Counted from the stretch's first letter, positions 1 to 6,424 are shown. The stretch: 7,542 nt of DNA from Oligoflexia bacterium (GCA_903928955.1 CAIYTD010000195.1:1-7542), one strand, 5' to 3'. Program-made: numbers and translations. Notes: generated by a model from the letters alone, not told the origin.

Positions 1-18
1 CCCCCCCCCCCCCCCCCC
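1..18. repeat. Poly-C homopolymer (18 C) at window edge
   Basis: The window opens with 18 consecutive C, followed at once by GGAGAG and the ATG of the phosphatase gene. The run may be longer, since the window cuts it. It could be a real simple-sequence repeat able to change length by slippage, in the promoter/leader or even in frame with the gene, where it would read as proline codons. It could also be a sequencing or assembly artefact: poly-G read tails from two-colour chemistry appear as poly-C at the start of a contig. The sequence alone cannot decide. Confidence 0.9.
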
Positions 19-24
19 GGAGAG

Positions 25-2007
25 ATGCAAATCAGAAAAATTCTAACTGGATCGGTCGTACTTTACGCTTTCTGGGCTGTTCGATTCGTTTTTGGTTCTG
101 TTTCAGTGACCCTTCTTCATACAAACGATTTGCACTCTCACTTTCGAGAAGAAAAAGGACCCCTTGGGCTGGGAGGAGTGGCTCGTCTGAAAACGGAAAT
201 TATGAAGCTGAGAAAGGAAATTCCTAATACCTTACTAGTCGATGCAGGGGATTGGTCAGAAGGGAATATTTATTATACAGAGGGCGCTGGAGAAGAAAGC
301 CTGCGGATGATGGATCATCTTGGATTTGATGTTGCAGTTGTAGGTAATCATGATTGGCTCAACGGCCCCGATCACCTTCTGGATACCTTCGAAAAAGTAA
401 ATCCCACGATCTCGTTTATATCTTCTAACCTCCTAGCTGACCACTATAGTCGCATGGATGAATTTCATAAGTGGATTCTTCCCTATGTGGTTCGTCAAAT
501 CGATGGAGCCAAAATAGCTTTTATTGGTGTCTCTACTTTTGAATATATTTATGACAAATTCATTAATCCTATAGAAATCCAGAGCCCTTATGAAATAGTT
601 AAAACTCTATCTGAGCAACTCAAAGCAGAAGGAGATGCTGTAGTTGTTATCTCTCACAATTCTATTGCTACAAATAAAAAAATTCTTCAACAAGCTCCAT
701 CAGTAGATTTACTCATTAGCGGTCATGAACACGTTAAATTAACAAAACCTATCCTAGTGGCACGAAATAATAGCTCCCCTGCTTGGCTTGTAGAAGCCGA
801 ATGTTGGGGTAAATATTTAGGTAGAGTAGACTTACGAATAAATTCTGGTCAAGTTGAACTACTCGATGATCACTTAATTCAAATAGATTCACGCATTCCA
901 GAAGATCCAGAGACATTATCTAAAATTAAATCTCTAGAAGAGACTATAGAAAAACACTTAGGTCCTGTTTTTCAAGATGTCGTTGGAGAAACTAAAATCG
1001 CTTTAAACCTGAATACCTTGGAAAACGGTATGGGAGATATTGTCACAGATGCCTATCTAAAAAAATCGCATGCAGATTTTTCACTAGAAGTGAGTAAATT
1101 TATAACTTCAGGAATAAGTAGAGGCGTTATTCATTCAGCAGATCTCTTTAATGCAGTTCCATCTATCTACAGTGCGACTAACCACAAGACTTGGACTTTA
1201 AAAACTATTCCCATCTCAGGAAGGCATTTAAAATGGGCCCTCTATCTCATTTTTGCTACGAATAAGCTTCTATCTTACGGAATGACAAATATTTCGGGAT
1301 TAACTTTTGCTTTTGATCCTCTATTTCTATCGCAATCTTTCGATGCTATTCGTTCTATGGGATCCTTGTCAGATTACTTTTTGGAAGACGAGCAGCGAAC
1401 TTACAACTCTATTGGGAGTTTAACAGTTTTACAAGATATTCGAATTCAAGGACAGCCATTGGATCTCAATAAGCAGTATTCTATGGCTACAGGAGGGGGT
1501 GTTATTGAAGCAATAGACTTTATAGATAAGCGAATATGGAATATGATCTCTTTAGATCAATTAAAAGATACTGGAATTGAAAATTGGCTAGTTTTAAAGG
1601 ACTATTTGCAAAGTCAAAGTCCGCTCGATTCTAGCAAACTGATTCTAGGAAATCGAATACGTACGGTTGCATCCGATCTTGGTCTAGATTCAGATAGCAT
1701 AGGATTAAAGAATAAACTTTCTGAAATCAGTGTTCGAGTGAAAAACTATGGATTACAAGATTCAAGTTTAGGCGCAAAACTGATGATTTCTCTTAATAAA
1801 AATGGAAGAAATACAAATATTGATCCTGATTACGTTCAGATAGGCTCTGAGGATTCTATTCCTATTTTAGGTCCTGGCGCAGAGTATGTCAGTAAATGGT
1901 CTGTTGAACTCCCTAAAAAATCGGAATTATTCTCCATAACTGCAAAACTAAATGGTGTAACCACAGAAGTGAATCATACAAATGATGAGATCACTCAATG
2001 GTTTTAA
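25..2007 (+). CDS. Exported UshA-like 5'-nucleotidase/metallophosphatase with C-terminal Ig-like tail
   Basis: Predicted secreted two-metal phosphoesterase of the 5'-nucleotidase/2',3'-cyclic phosphodiesterase family, which usually strips phosphate from nucleotides outside the cytoplasm. Residues 1-24 look like a signal peptide (MQIRK, then a hydrophobic stretch interrupted by R20). The metallophosphatase domain covers about 27-285 and shows HTNDLHSH (32-39), DAGD (73-76), GNHD (107-110), SHNS (210-213) and GHEH (233-236), the expected metal ligands. A diverged 5'-nucleotidase C-terminal domain follows at about 315-550, recognised by ENGMGDIVTDAY, SGLTFAFDP and YSMATGGG. Residues about 565-655 look like a CARDB/Ig-type beta domain (VRVKNYG ... 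ILGPG ... EVNHTNDE). At 660 residues it is longer than UshA (about 550). GGAG lies only 2 nt before the ATG, which is too close for a good ribosome site, so the start is uncertain, although the signal peptide supports it. The frame stays open upstream through the poly-C to the window edge. The exact substrate is unknown. Confidence 0.85.
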   Translation: MQIRKILTGSVVLYAFWAVRFVFGSVSVTLLHTNDLHSHFREEKGPLGLGGVARLKTEIMKLRKEIPNTLLVDAGDWSEGNIYYTEGAGEESLRMMDHLGFDVAVVGNHDWLNGPDHLLDTFEKVNPTISFISSNLLADHYSRMDEFHKWILPYVVRQIDGAKIAFIGVSTFEYIYDKFINPIEIQSPYEIVKTLSEQLKAEGDAVVVISHNSIATNKKILQQAPSVDLLISGHEHVKLTKPILVARNNSSPAWLVEAECWGKYLGRVDLRINSGQVELLDDHLIQIDSRIPEDPETLSKIKSLEETIEKHLGPVFQDVVGETKIALNLNTLENGMGDIVTDAYLKKSHADFSLEVSKFITSGISRGVIHSADLFNAVPSIYSATNHKTWTLKTIPISGRHLKWALYLIFATNKLLSYGMTNISGLTFAFDPLFLSQSFDAIRSMGSLSDYFLEDEQRTYNSIGSLTVLQDIRIQGQPLDLNKQYSMATGGGVIEAIDFIDKRIWNMISLDQLKDTGIENWLVLKDYLQSQSPLDSSKLILGNRIRTVASDLGLDSDSIGLKNKLSEISVRVKNYGLQDSSLGAKLMISLNKNGRNTNIDPDYVQIGSEDSIPILGPGAEYVSKWSVELPKKSELFSITAKLNGVTTEVNHTNDEITQWF

Positions 2008-3451
2008 TTTTAGCAACGAATGCGACGTCATTATTTTTTGAGTCAATCATTAGTTCTAGGGGTTGAACAGAAACGAGTTGATTGCGTTCAATGATACTCG
2101 TAGGAGGAATCAAAACTTTCAAATAATGAGGAGAATATCCTGACATCCAGGAAGAGGATTCCCCTTTTTTTTCTATGAGGACATCATCTATTGTTTTTTT
2201 TTCTAAAGAACTTTGAGTGAGAATAGATTGAAAATACTGAGTTTGCCTATTGAGACTAAAAGCATTTAATGCTTGGGTGCGTTTCACACGAACAGATTGC
2301 GGTACTGAATGAGGTAATCGGGTAGCAGGTGTATCCGAGCGTTCACTATAGGGAAAAACATGAAGTCGAGTCCACGATAATTTCGATAATGCTTCTAAGC
2401 CCCATTGAAATTCTTTCTCTGTTTCACCCGGAAACCCAGTAATGATATCCATTCCGACAAAAGCATTTCCAATAGAGGTTTTAATTTGTTTAATTTGTTC
2501 TAAGCAGTGTTGAATGGTTTCAAAGTTATATTTTCGCTTCATGAGTTTGAGAATTCTACTATGAGGGCTTTGAAGAGAGATATGTAAATGGGGGCAAAAT
2601 CGAGGTTCTTGCTCCATTAATAAAAGTATTTCTGGTGTTACTTCACTGGGATCAAGAGAACTAATTCGAAGTCTTTCTAAATCAGTTTCTTGGAAGATTT
2701 TTTTTAAAAGAGTTTCGAGTTCTGGTTTAGAATTCCAATCTTGTCCATAATCCCCAATATTAGTACCAGTAAGAATAACTTCTCGAACGCCTTGAGTGAC
2801 AAGTTGATTAAGTTGATTAATGATTTCTTGAAGTTGAATGCTTCGACTCGGGCCTCTTCCATATGGAATAATGCAATAAGTGCAAAAGGAATTACAACCT
2901 TCTTGAATTTTTAAAAATGAGCGTGTTTTATCTGAATGACCTTTTAATTGAGTGGGTGGTGTAAAAAAAGAACCATTGGCTGCAGGCCATTCACGGTCTA
3001 AGGGGTGTTTTGAGAGGATTGAATCGTAAGTTTTAACAGTACCTAGTATTTTTTCTGGAGGGTTGTTTGAATGAGAAGGATTTAGGATATGCGAATTTAA
3101 ATCAAAAATAAGCCGAACAAGGTCGTGTTTGTTTTGATTTCCAACCACATAACTTACACCCGGAGAATCTGCCCACAATTTTGGATTCACCTCAGCGCCA
3201 CACCCAGTAACTACTATTTTTGCTTCCGGATTTTCCCTAGCCAGCTTTGCCGCCATTTTGCGACCCTGCTTATCCGCCTCATTCGTTACAGTACAGGTAT
3301 TGATAATACAAAGGAGGACAGCTTCTTTTTTCTCTGACTTTTCCAGACCTTCACAAGGAATCCAATTTCTTGCTTGAAGATCCGCTTCCATTCTTTGACT
3401 GTCATAAAGATTTGCTTTGCAACCAAAGTTTTTAAGAATATACCGGCTCAC
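1991..3451 (-). CDS. mtaB: tRNA t6A37 C2-methylthiotransferase MtaB
   Basis: Radical-SAM enzyme that converts N6-threonylcarbamoyladenosine at tRNA position 37 to its 2-methylthio form (ms2t6A), stabilising ANN codon reading. It shows the three methylthiotransferase domains. The N-terminal domain carries cluster ligands C11, C53 (NTC) and C84 (TGC). The radical-SAM core has C186-x3-C190-x2-C193 and FPGETEKEF (339-347). A TRAM-like RNA-binding tail lies at about 415-466 (SGYSPHYLKV). LMKRKY (303-308) fits MtaB rather than MiaB or RimO. It is somewhat longer than usual (486 versus roughly 420-450 residues) because of a Ser/Pro/Asn-rich linker at about 120-175 between the first two domains. The start is GTG, one base after the mnmA stop, with GAGGAG 6 nt upstream. 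It is the last gene of the operon, and its end overlaps the convergent phosphatase gene by 17 bp, leaving no obvious terminator. Confidence 0.93.
   Translation of the reverse strand: MSRYILKNFGCKANLYDSQRMEADLQARNWIPCEGLEKSEKKEAVLLCIINTCTVTNEADKQGRKMAAKLARENPEAKIVVTGCGAEVNPKLWADSPGVSYVVGNQNKHDLVRLIFDLNSHILNPSHSNNPPEKILGTVKTYDSILSKHPLDREWPAANGSFFTPPTQLKGHSDKTRSFLKIQEGCNSFCTYCIIPYGRGPSRSIQLQEIINQLNQLVTQGVREVILTGTNIGDYGQDWNSKPELETLLKKIFQETDLERLRISSLDPSEVTPEILLLMEQEPRFCPHLHISLQSPHSRILKLMKRKYNFETIQHCLEQIKQIKTSIGNAFVGMDIITGFPGETEKEFQWGLEALSKLSWTRLHVFPYSERSDTPATRLPHSVPQSVRVKRTQALNAFSLNRQTQYFQSILTQSSLEKKTIDDVLIEKKGESSSWMSGYSPHYLKVLIPPTSIIERNQLVSVQPLELMIDSKNNDVAFVAKIKTIE
2161..2172 (-). repeat. A8G4 homopolymer tract inside mtaB
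   Basis: On the coding strand eight A are followed by four G, encoding E-K-K-G at about residues 427-430, inside the TRAM-like domain. Such A-run/G-run junctions are classic sites of polymerase slippage or ribosomal frameshifting. The gene is intact as read. Confidence 0.85.
2194..2202 (-). repeat. A9 homopolymer tract inside mtaB
   Basis: Nine consecutive A on the coding strand encode the E-K-K-T segment at about residues 417-420, just before the TRAM-like domain and 21 bp upstream, in the coding direction, of the A8G4 tract. Runs of this length are prone to transcriptional slippage. No disruption of the reading frame is seen. Confidence 0.85.
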
Positions 3452-3452
3452 A

Positions 3453-4604
3453 TCAAGCTCCTCTGGAGCTAGACTTGGAATGCATTTCAGCAGGAGCGCC
3501 TATCTTATCAATAAATGCCCCTCCGAATGTTTCATCTCCTTCATAGAATACAATAGCCTGTCCTGGAGTAATAGCTCTTTGAGGCTCATCAAATTCAACA
3601 TGGATCCGATTGGCTTCAAAACAAGTGACGCGACAGGATGCCTCCTCATGACGAGACCGGATTCGTGCCTTGCAGCGAATACTATGAAGCTGATCTACAG
3701 GACGAATCCAATTGACCTGAGAAGCCATAAGTTCAGTATTCAAGAGATATTTCTCAGGACCTACAATGAGTGCATGCTGAACGGAATCAAACCCAACAAC
3801 AAAATATTGGTCTGGATTTTTTACCTGAATCTGAAACCCTTTGCGCTGTCCGATAGTATAACGATGCAAGCCTTCGTGCTGACCTACAATCGCTCCTTCC
3901 GTGGTTCGAATCAATCCAACAGGACGTAGAAGTGGGGCAACTCTTTGATCAATAAAAGCCTTATATCCTTCTTGTCCAATAAAACAGATCTCTTGACTAT
4001 CAGGCTTTTGAGCTACAGCTAAATCATAACCCTCGGCTAGTTTGCGAGCCATCATTTTGGTCATTCCTCCTAAGGGCATTAAAGTCCTTCGAAGTGCCTT
4101 TTGTGTTAAACCAAATAAAAAATAAGTTTGATCTTTATGCTGGTCCACCGCTTTATGAAGGTGCGCGATTTGAGCCATCTCATCTTGAACCACTTGAGCA
4201 TAGTGTCCCGTTGCTATCCAATCGCAACCTAACTCATCCGCTTTTTGAAAAAGGTAATTAAATTTAATCTGATTATTACATTGAACGCAGGGATTGGGTG
4301 TTCGATTTTGTAAATATTCATGAACAAAATAATCTACCACTTGGTCTTTAAAAACATCTTGAGCATTGATCACGTAATAGGGAATATCTATTTTATCACA
4401 CACTCGACGCGCGTCATTCGAATCAATCAATGAGCAACAGCGCCCCCCAAACCGCTCTAAATTGGCCGAGCCCTGATCCCATAACTGCATATGAACGCCA
4501 ATCACCTCATGACCTTGACTTTTCAAAAGTGCAGCGGTCACTGAACTATCTACGCCCCCGCTCATAGCTACTAAAATTTTCTTTCTTTCTACTTCAGAAA
4601 TCAC
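3453..4604 (-). CDS. mnmA: tRNA-specific 2-thiouridylase MnmA
   Basis: Cytoplasmic enzyme that uses ATP to adenylate U34 of tRNA-Lys, -Glu and -Gln and replaces O2 with sulfur derived from a cysteine desulfurase, giving s2U34. The ATP-pyrophosphatase P-loop is SGGVDSS at residues 15-21. Both catalytic cysteines are visible: C109 in NPCVQCN and C207 in SQEICFI. GRCCSLID (54-61), TGHYAQ (132-137) and YTIGQRKG (249-256) are further family signatures, and the C-terminal half matches the central and beta-barrel domains. The 383 residues are close to the usual 360-380. The first motif is C106-x2-C109, where the E. coli enzyme has D-x2-C. The start is GTG, because AGGAG sits 5 nt upstream and no in-frame ATG precedes the P-loop. 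It overlaps the desulfurase gene by 11 bp and ends one base before mtaB, so the genes are probably cotranscribed and translationally coupled. Confidence 0.96.
   Translation of the reverse strand: MISEVERKKILVAMSGGVDSSVTAALLKSQGHEVIGVHMQLWDQGSANLERFGGRCCSLIDSNDARRVCDKIDIPYYVINAQDVFKDQVVDYFVHEYLQNRTPNPCVQCNNQIKFNYLFQKADELGCDWIATGHYAQVVQDEMAQIAHLHKAVDQHKDQTYFLFGLTQKALRRTLMPLGGMTKMMARKLAEGYDLAVAQKPDSQEICFIGQEGYKAFIDQRVAPLLRPVGLIRTTEGAIVGQHEGLHRYTIGQRKGFQIQVKNPDQYFVVGFDSVQHALIVGPEKYLLNTELMASQVNWIRPVDQLHSIRCKARIRSRHEEASCRVTCFEANRIHVEFDEPQRAITPGQAIVFYEGDETFGGAFIDKIGAPAEMHSKSSSRGA
3458..3463 (-). promoter_or_regulatory. Shine-Dalgarno site fixing the GTG start of mtaB
   Basis: GAGGAG on the minus strand lies 6 nt before the GTG at 3451-3449, inside the last codons of mnmA. 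It supports the GTG start, for which no in-frame ATG alternative exists nearby. An ATG at 3453-3451 overlaps the start but is out of frame. Confidence 0.75.
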
Positions 4605-5778
4605 TTCTGCTCCTATTTGATCCTCTCACTCTGGATACTACTTTTTCTAATGTTATGACAAAACCTTCGAGAAGCTCCCACGCAAGCTCATCCGTTAAAG
4701 ATACCCGAATAGCTGCCATGGATTGCATCCGAGTCCGGCCCATAGCTAAAAGGACATGCGAAGGTTCTAATACACCACTTGAACACGCTGATCCAGAACT
4801 CACTGAATAACCGGCTAAATCGAGAGCCATAACCAAACCATCACCCTCTACCCCTTCAAAATTTAAATTGAGGGTATTGGCAATACGATCTGCACCTTGT
4901 CCATTCACTTCGGTTCCTGGAATTCGCTCACAAATAACCTTTTCAAGGCGATCTCGCAATCGAGCAACTCGAACAGACCAAGAAAGGGGCTCGAGTGAAC
5001 GAGCGGCTGCACCACAAGCAATGATACCTAAAAGATTCTCTGTTCCGCCCCGCCTTCCTTTTTCTTGCTTTCCTAATAATACGGCCGATGTAACCTGCCC
5101 AGGTGCTAGCCAAAGTCCACCTGTACCTGCTATACCTCCAATTTTATGGCCCGAAAAAGTAACCCACTGTGCCCCTAATGTCTCTAAATCAATAGGCAAC
5201 TTTCCCCAAGCTTGGGCTGCATCGACATGCAAGGGAATTCCTTTGAGTTGTGTAAGTTCTGAGAACTTTTGAATCGGAGTGATGACTCCCGTTTCATTAT
5301 TGACCCAAAGCACACTCACTAATGCAGTCTCAGGCCGCATCAATGAGGCTAAATTTTCAACTTGAGGAATTCCTTCTGGGCTGACTGGAAGCAAAGTAAC
5401 GGATCCTCCATGCTGCTCAAGCCAACTCACCATTTGTCGGTTCGAATCATGTTCCACTGCTGTTGTGATCCAGTGAGGTTTCTTATGAAGTATCAGATGC
5501 GATTCTAAAACAGATCGAACGGATAACTGGTTTGCTTCTGTCCCAGAGGACGTAAAAAGGAACTGTTCAGGATCTATTCTTTCACCCAAGGATCGAACAA
5601 TTTGTTCTCTCGCCTCAGCCATGGCACGCTTTGCAATACGGCCATGAGAATGAATACTAGAAGGATTAGCAATAATACCGCCATTTCCCTTTAAAAAAGG
5701 GAGAAGCGCCTCGGTTACTTCTAAACGAAGAGGCGCTCCAGCGTTTGAATCAAGATAAATCCCGGATCTTACTAACAT
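4594..5778 (-). CDS. iscS: Cysteine desulfurase (group I, IscS/NifS type)
   Basis: PLP enzyme that converts L-cysteine to alanine and leaves a persulfide on its catalytic cysteine, the sulfur donor for thiolated tRNA and Fe-S clusters. The start of the fold is IYLDSNAG (7-14). Other signatures are VEHDS (108-112, H110), VNNETG (159-164), HVDAAQ (184-189, D186), SGHKIGG (209-215, PLP lysine K212), GGTEN (244-248) and SSGSACSSG (327-335, catalytic C332 on the long group I loop). Its 394 residues are normal for the family. It lies between an Rrf2 regulator and mnmA, the same order as Bacillus yrvO, which encodes a desulfurase serving MnmA. No IscU-type scaffold gene is adjacent. The ATG lies 29 bp inside the end of the regulator gene and has no clear Shine-Dalgarno sequence, so translation probably depends on coupling. 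A NifS or YrvO label would fit equally well. Confidence 0.93.
   Translation of the reverse strand: MLVRSGIYLDSNAGAPLRLEVTEALLPFLKGNGGIIANPSSIHSHGRIAKRAMAEAREQIVRSLGERIDPEQFLFTSSGTEANQLSVRSVLESHLILHKKPHWITTAVEHDSNRQMVSWLEQHGGSVTLLPVSPEGIPQVENLASLMRPETALVSVLWVNNETGVITPIQKFSELTQLKGIPLHVDAAQAWGKLPIDLETLGAQWVTFSGHKIGGIAGTGGLWLAPGQVTSAVLLGKQEKGRRGGTENLLGIIACGAAARSLEPLSWSVRVARLRDRLEKVICERIPGTEVNGQGADRIANTLNLNFEGVEGDGLVMALDLAGYSVSSGSACSSGVLEPSHVLLAMGRTRMQSMAAIRVSLTDELAWELLEGFVITLEKVVSRVRGSNRSRSDF
4610..4614 (-). promoter_or_regulatory. Shine-Dalgarno site fixing the GTG start of mnmA
   Basis: AGGAG on the minus strand sits 5 nt before the GTG at 4604-4602, within the end of the desulfurase gene. This is why the GTG start is chosen; the next in-frame methionine (residue 14) would delete the strand leading into the ATP-binding P-loop. 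Confidence 0.75.
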
Positions 5779-6277
5779 GAGGCTGCACGCCGGGAGCTTG
5801 TAAACTACTTACACCAAGGATAGCTTCAGAATCTACAGTCACATTTTCTGGAAGATCTTGTGTACCTCGAGCCTTTCGAATTAAATCCCCAACTGAGGTA
5901 GTGGTTAAATATTCTTGCATGATTAAACCAAGATTCTCAAAATAAGTCTTAGTTAAAATAAACTCAACTGTATCACTTCTAAGATCACCAGAACCTACCA
6001 AATCACGAGCAGGATTAATGTTCTCACCTACGCTTAATAATACATCTTTTACTGAAATCTCATCCATAGAACGCGAAAGAACATACCCTCCGCCTGGACC
6101 ACGCACACTCTTTACAACTAAACCTTTGCGGAGTCGGCGAAAAAGTTGCTCCAAATAGTGGAGTGAAATACTTTGACGTTCTGAAATTTCCTGAAGACGA
6201 ACTGGCCTCCCATTGGAGTTAAATGTCAGATCTAAAATTGCCCGGACGGCATATCTTCCTTTTGAAGTTAAACGCAT
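5750..6277 (-). CDS. Rrf2-family transcriptional regulator, CymR/IscR-like, without cysteines
   Basis: DNA-binding regulator heading the sulfur/tRNA operon. The N-terminus MRLTSKGRYAVRA is the Rrf2 signature. A winged helix-turn-helix covers about 1-80, with recognition region SISLHYLEQLFRRLR (36-50) and wing VRGPGGGYVL (58-67). A long dimerisation helix follows at about 101-125. The 175-residue protein contains no cysteine at all, so the three-cysteine [2Fe-2S] site of IscR (E. coli C92, C98, C104) is absent. This makes it closer in logic to CymR, the cysteine-metabolism repressor found beside yrvO-mnmA in Bacillus, than to IscR. The tail after about residue 140 is an extra segment without recognisable fold, and its last codons overlap the desulfurase start by 29 bp. 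ATG start with GGGAG 9 nt upstream. It may autoregulate the operon; the effector is unknown. Confidence 0.9.
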   Translation of the reverse strand: MRLTSKGRYAVRAILDLTFNSNGRPVRLQEISERQSISLHYLEQLFRRLRKGLVVKSVRGPGGGYVLSRSMDEISVKDVLLSVGENINPARDLVGSGDLRSDTVEFILTKTYFENLGLIMQEYLTTTSVGDLIRKARGTQDLPENVTVDSEAILGVSSLQAPGVQPHVSKIRDLS

Positions 6278-6286
6278 GCTTGATTT

Positions 6287-6291
6287 CTCCC
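6287..6291 (-). promoter_or_regulatory. Shine-Dalgarno site of the Rrf2 regulator gene
   Basis: GGGAG on the minus strand, inside a purine-rich stretch, lies 9 nt before the ATG at 6277. It supports this start and is the only strong ribosome site at the head of the operon. Confidence 0.65.
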
Positions 6292-6332
6292 TTTTCCTCT
6301 CACAAATCCTAATCTGAGCGCTACCATGTCAT

Positions 6333-6361
6333 ATCTTACGCGTCAACTACTAAACCGTTAA
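6333..6361 (-). promoter_or_regulatory. Putative sigma70-type promoter of the regulator-desulfurase-mnmA-mtaB operon
   Basis: On the minus strand TTAACG (6361-6356) and TAAGAT (6338-6333) are separated by exactly 17 bp, each matching the -35/-10 consensus at 4 of 6 positions. Transcription would start near 6326, giving a leader of roughly 50 nt before the ATG at 6277. It is the best-spaced candidate I see in the gap. A TTGACG inside the spacer has no good -10 at the right distance. Confidence 0.45.
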
Positions 6362-6397
6362 TTCCTAGCTTTTTAGTTTTTTTATTAAATCCCCTCA

Positions 6398-6424
6398 TAT
6401 TAAAATCCGATAAAAGAGTGAGGA
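6398..6424 (+). promoter_or_regulatory. Possible -10 region and distant ribosome site for the rightward gene
   Basis: TAAAAT at 6401-6406 matches the -10 consensus at 5 of 6 positions within an AT-rich stretch (about 6371-6406), but no convincing -35 lies at the right distance, only T-runs. GAGGA at 6420-6424 is the sole Shine-Dalgarno candidate for the ATG at 6438; its 13-nt spacing is longer than optimal. A stop at 6411 rules out an earlier in-frame start. Confidence 0.3.

Noticed and set aside
2800..2820. 9-bp tandem duplication in mtaB (AAGTTGATT twice)
   Set aside because: Explained by the repeated peptide NQL-NQL. A similar codon repeat at about 2482-2500 gives QIK-QIK. These are short, in frame and within helices, with no sign of a mobile or variable repeat.
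3125..3337. 70-codon open frame opposite mtaB
   Set aside because: Covers the antisense of the MtaB N-domain cysteine motifs; no independent coding signal.
3417..3929. 170-codon open frame on the + strand opposite mnmA/mtaB
   Set aside because: It lies almost wholly antisense to mnmA, whose catalytic motifs are intact. Its translation has no recognisable domain and there is no ribosome site; it is a shadow frame.
4868..5272. 134-codon open frame on the + strand opposite the desulfurase gene
   Set aside because: Antisense to a clear PLP enzyme. Its composition (Pro, Ser, Arg) is what the reverse of that coding sequence would give.
6341..6346. TTGACG as the -35 of the operon promoter
   Set aside because: A good -35 match, but no -10-like hexamer lies 16-18 bp downstream; the pair at 6333-6361 fits better.
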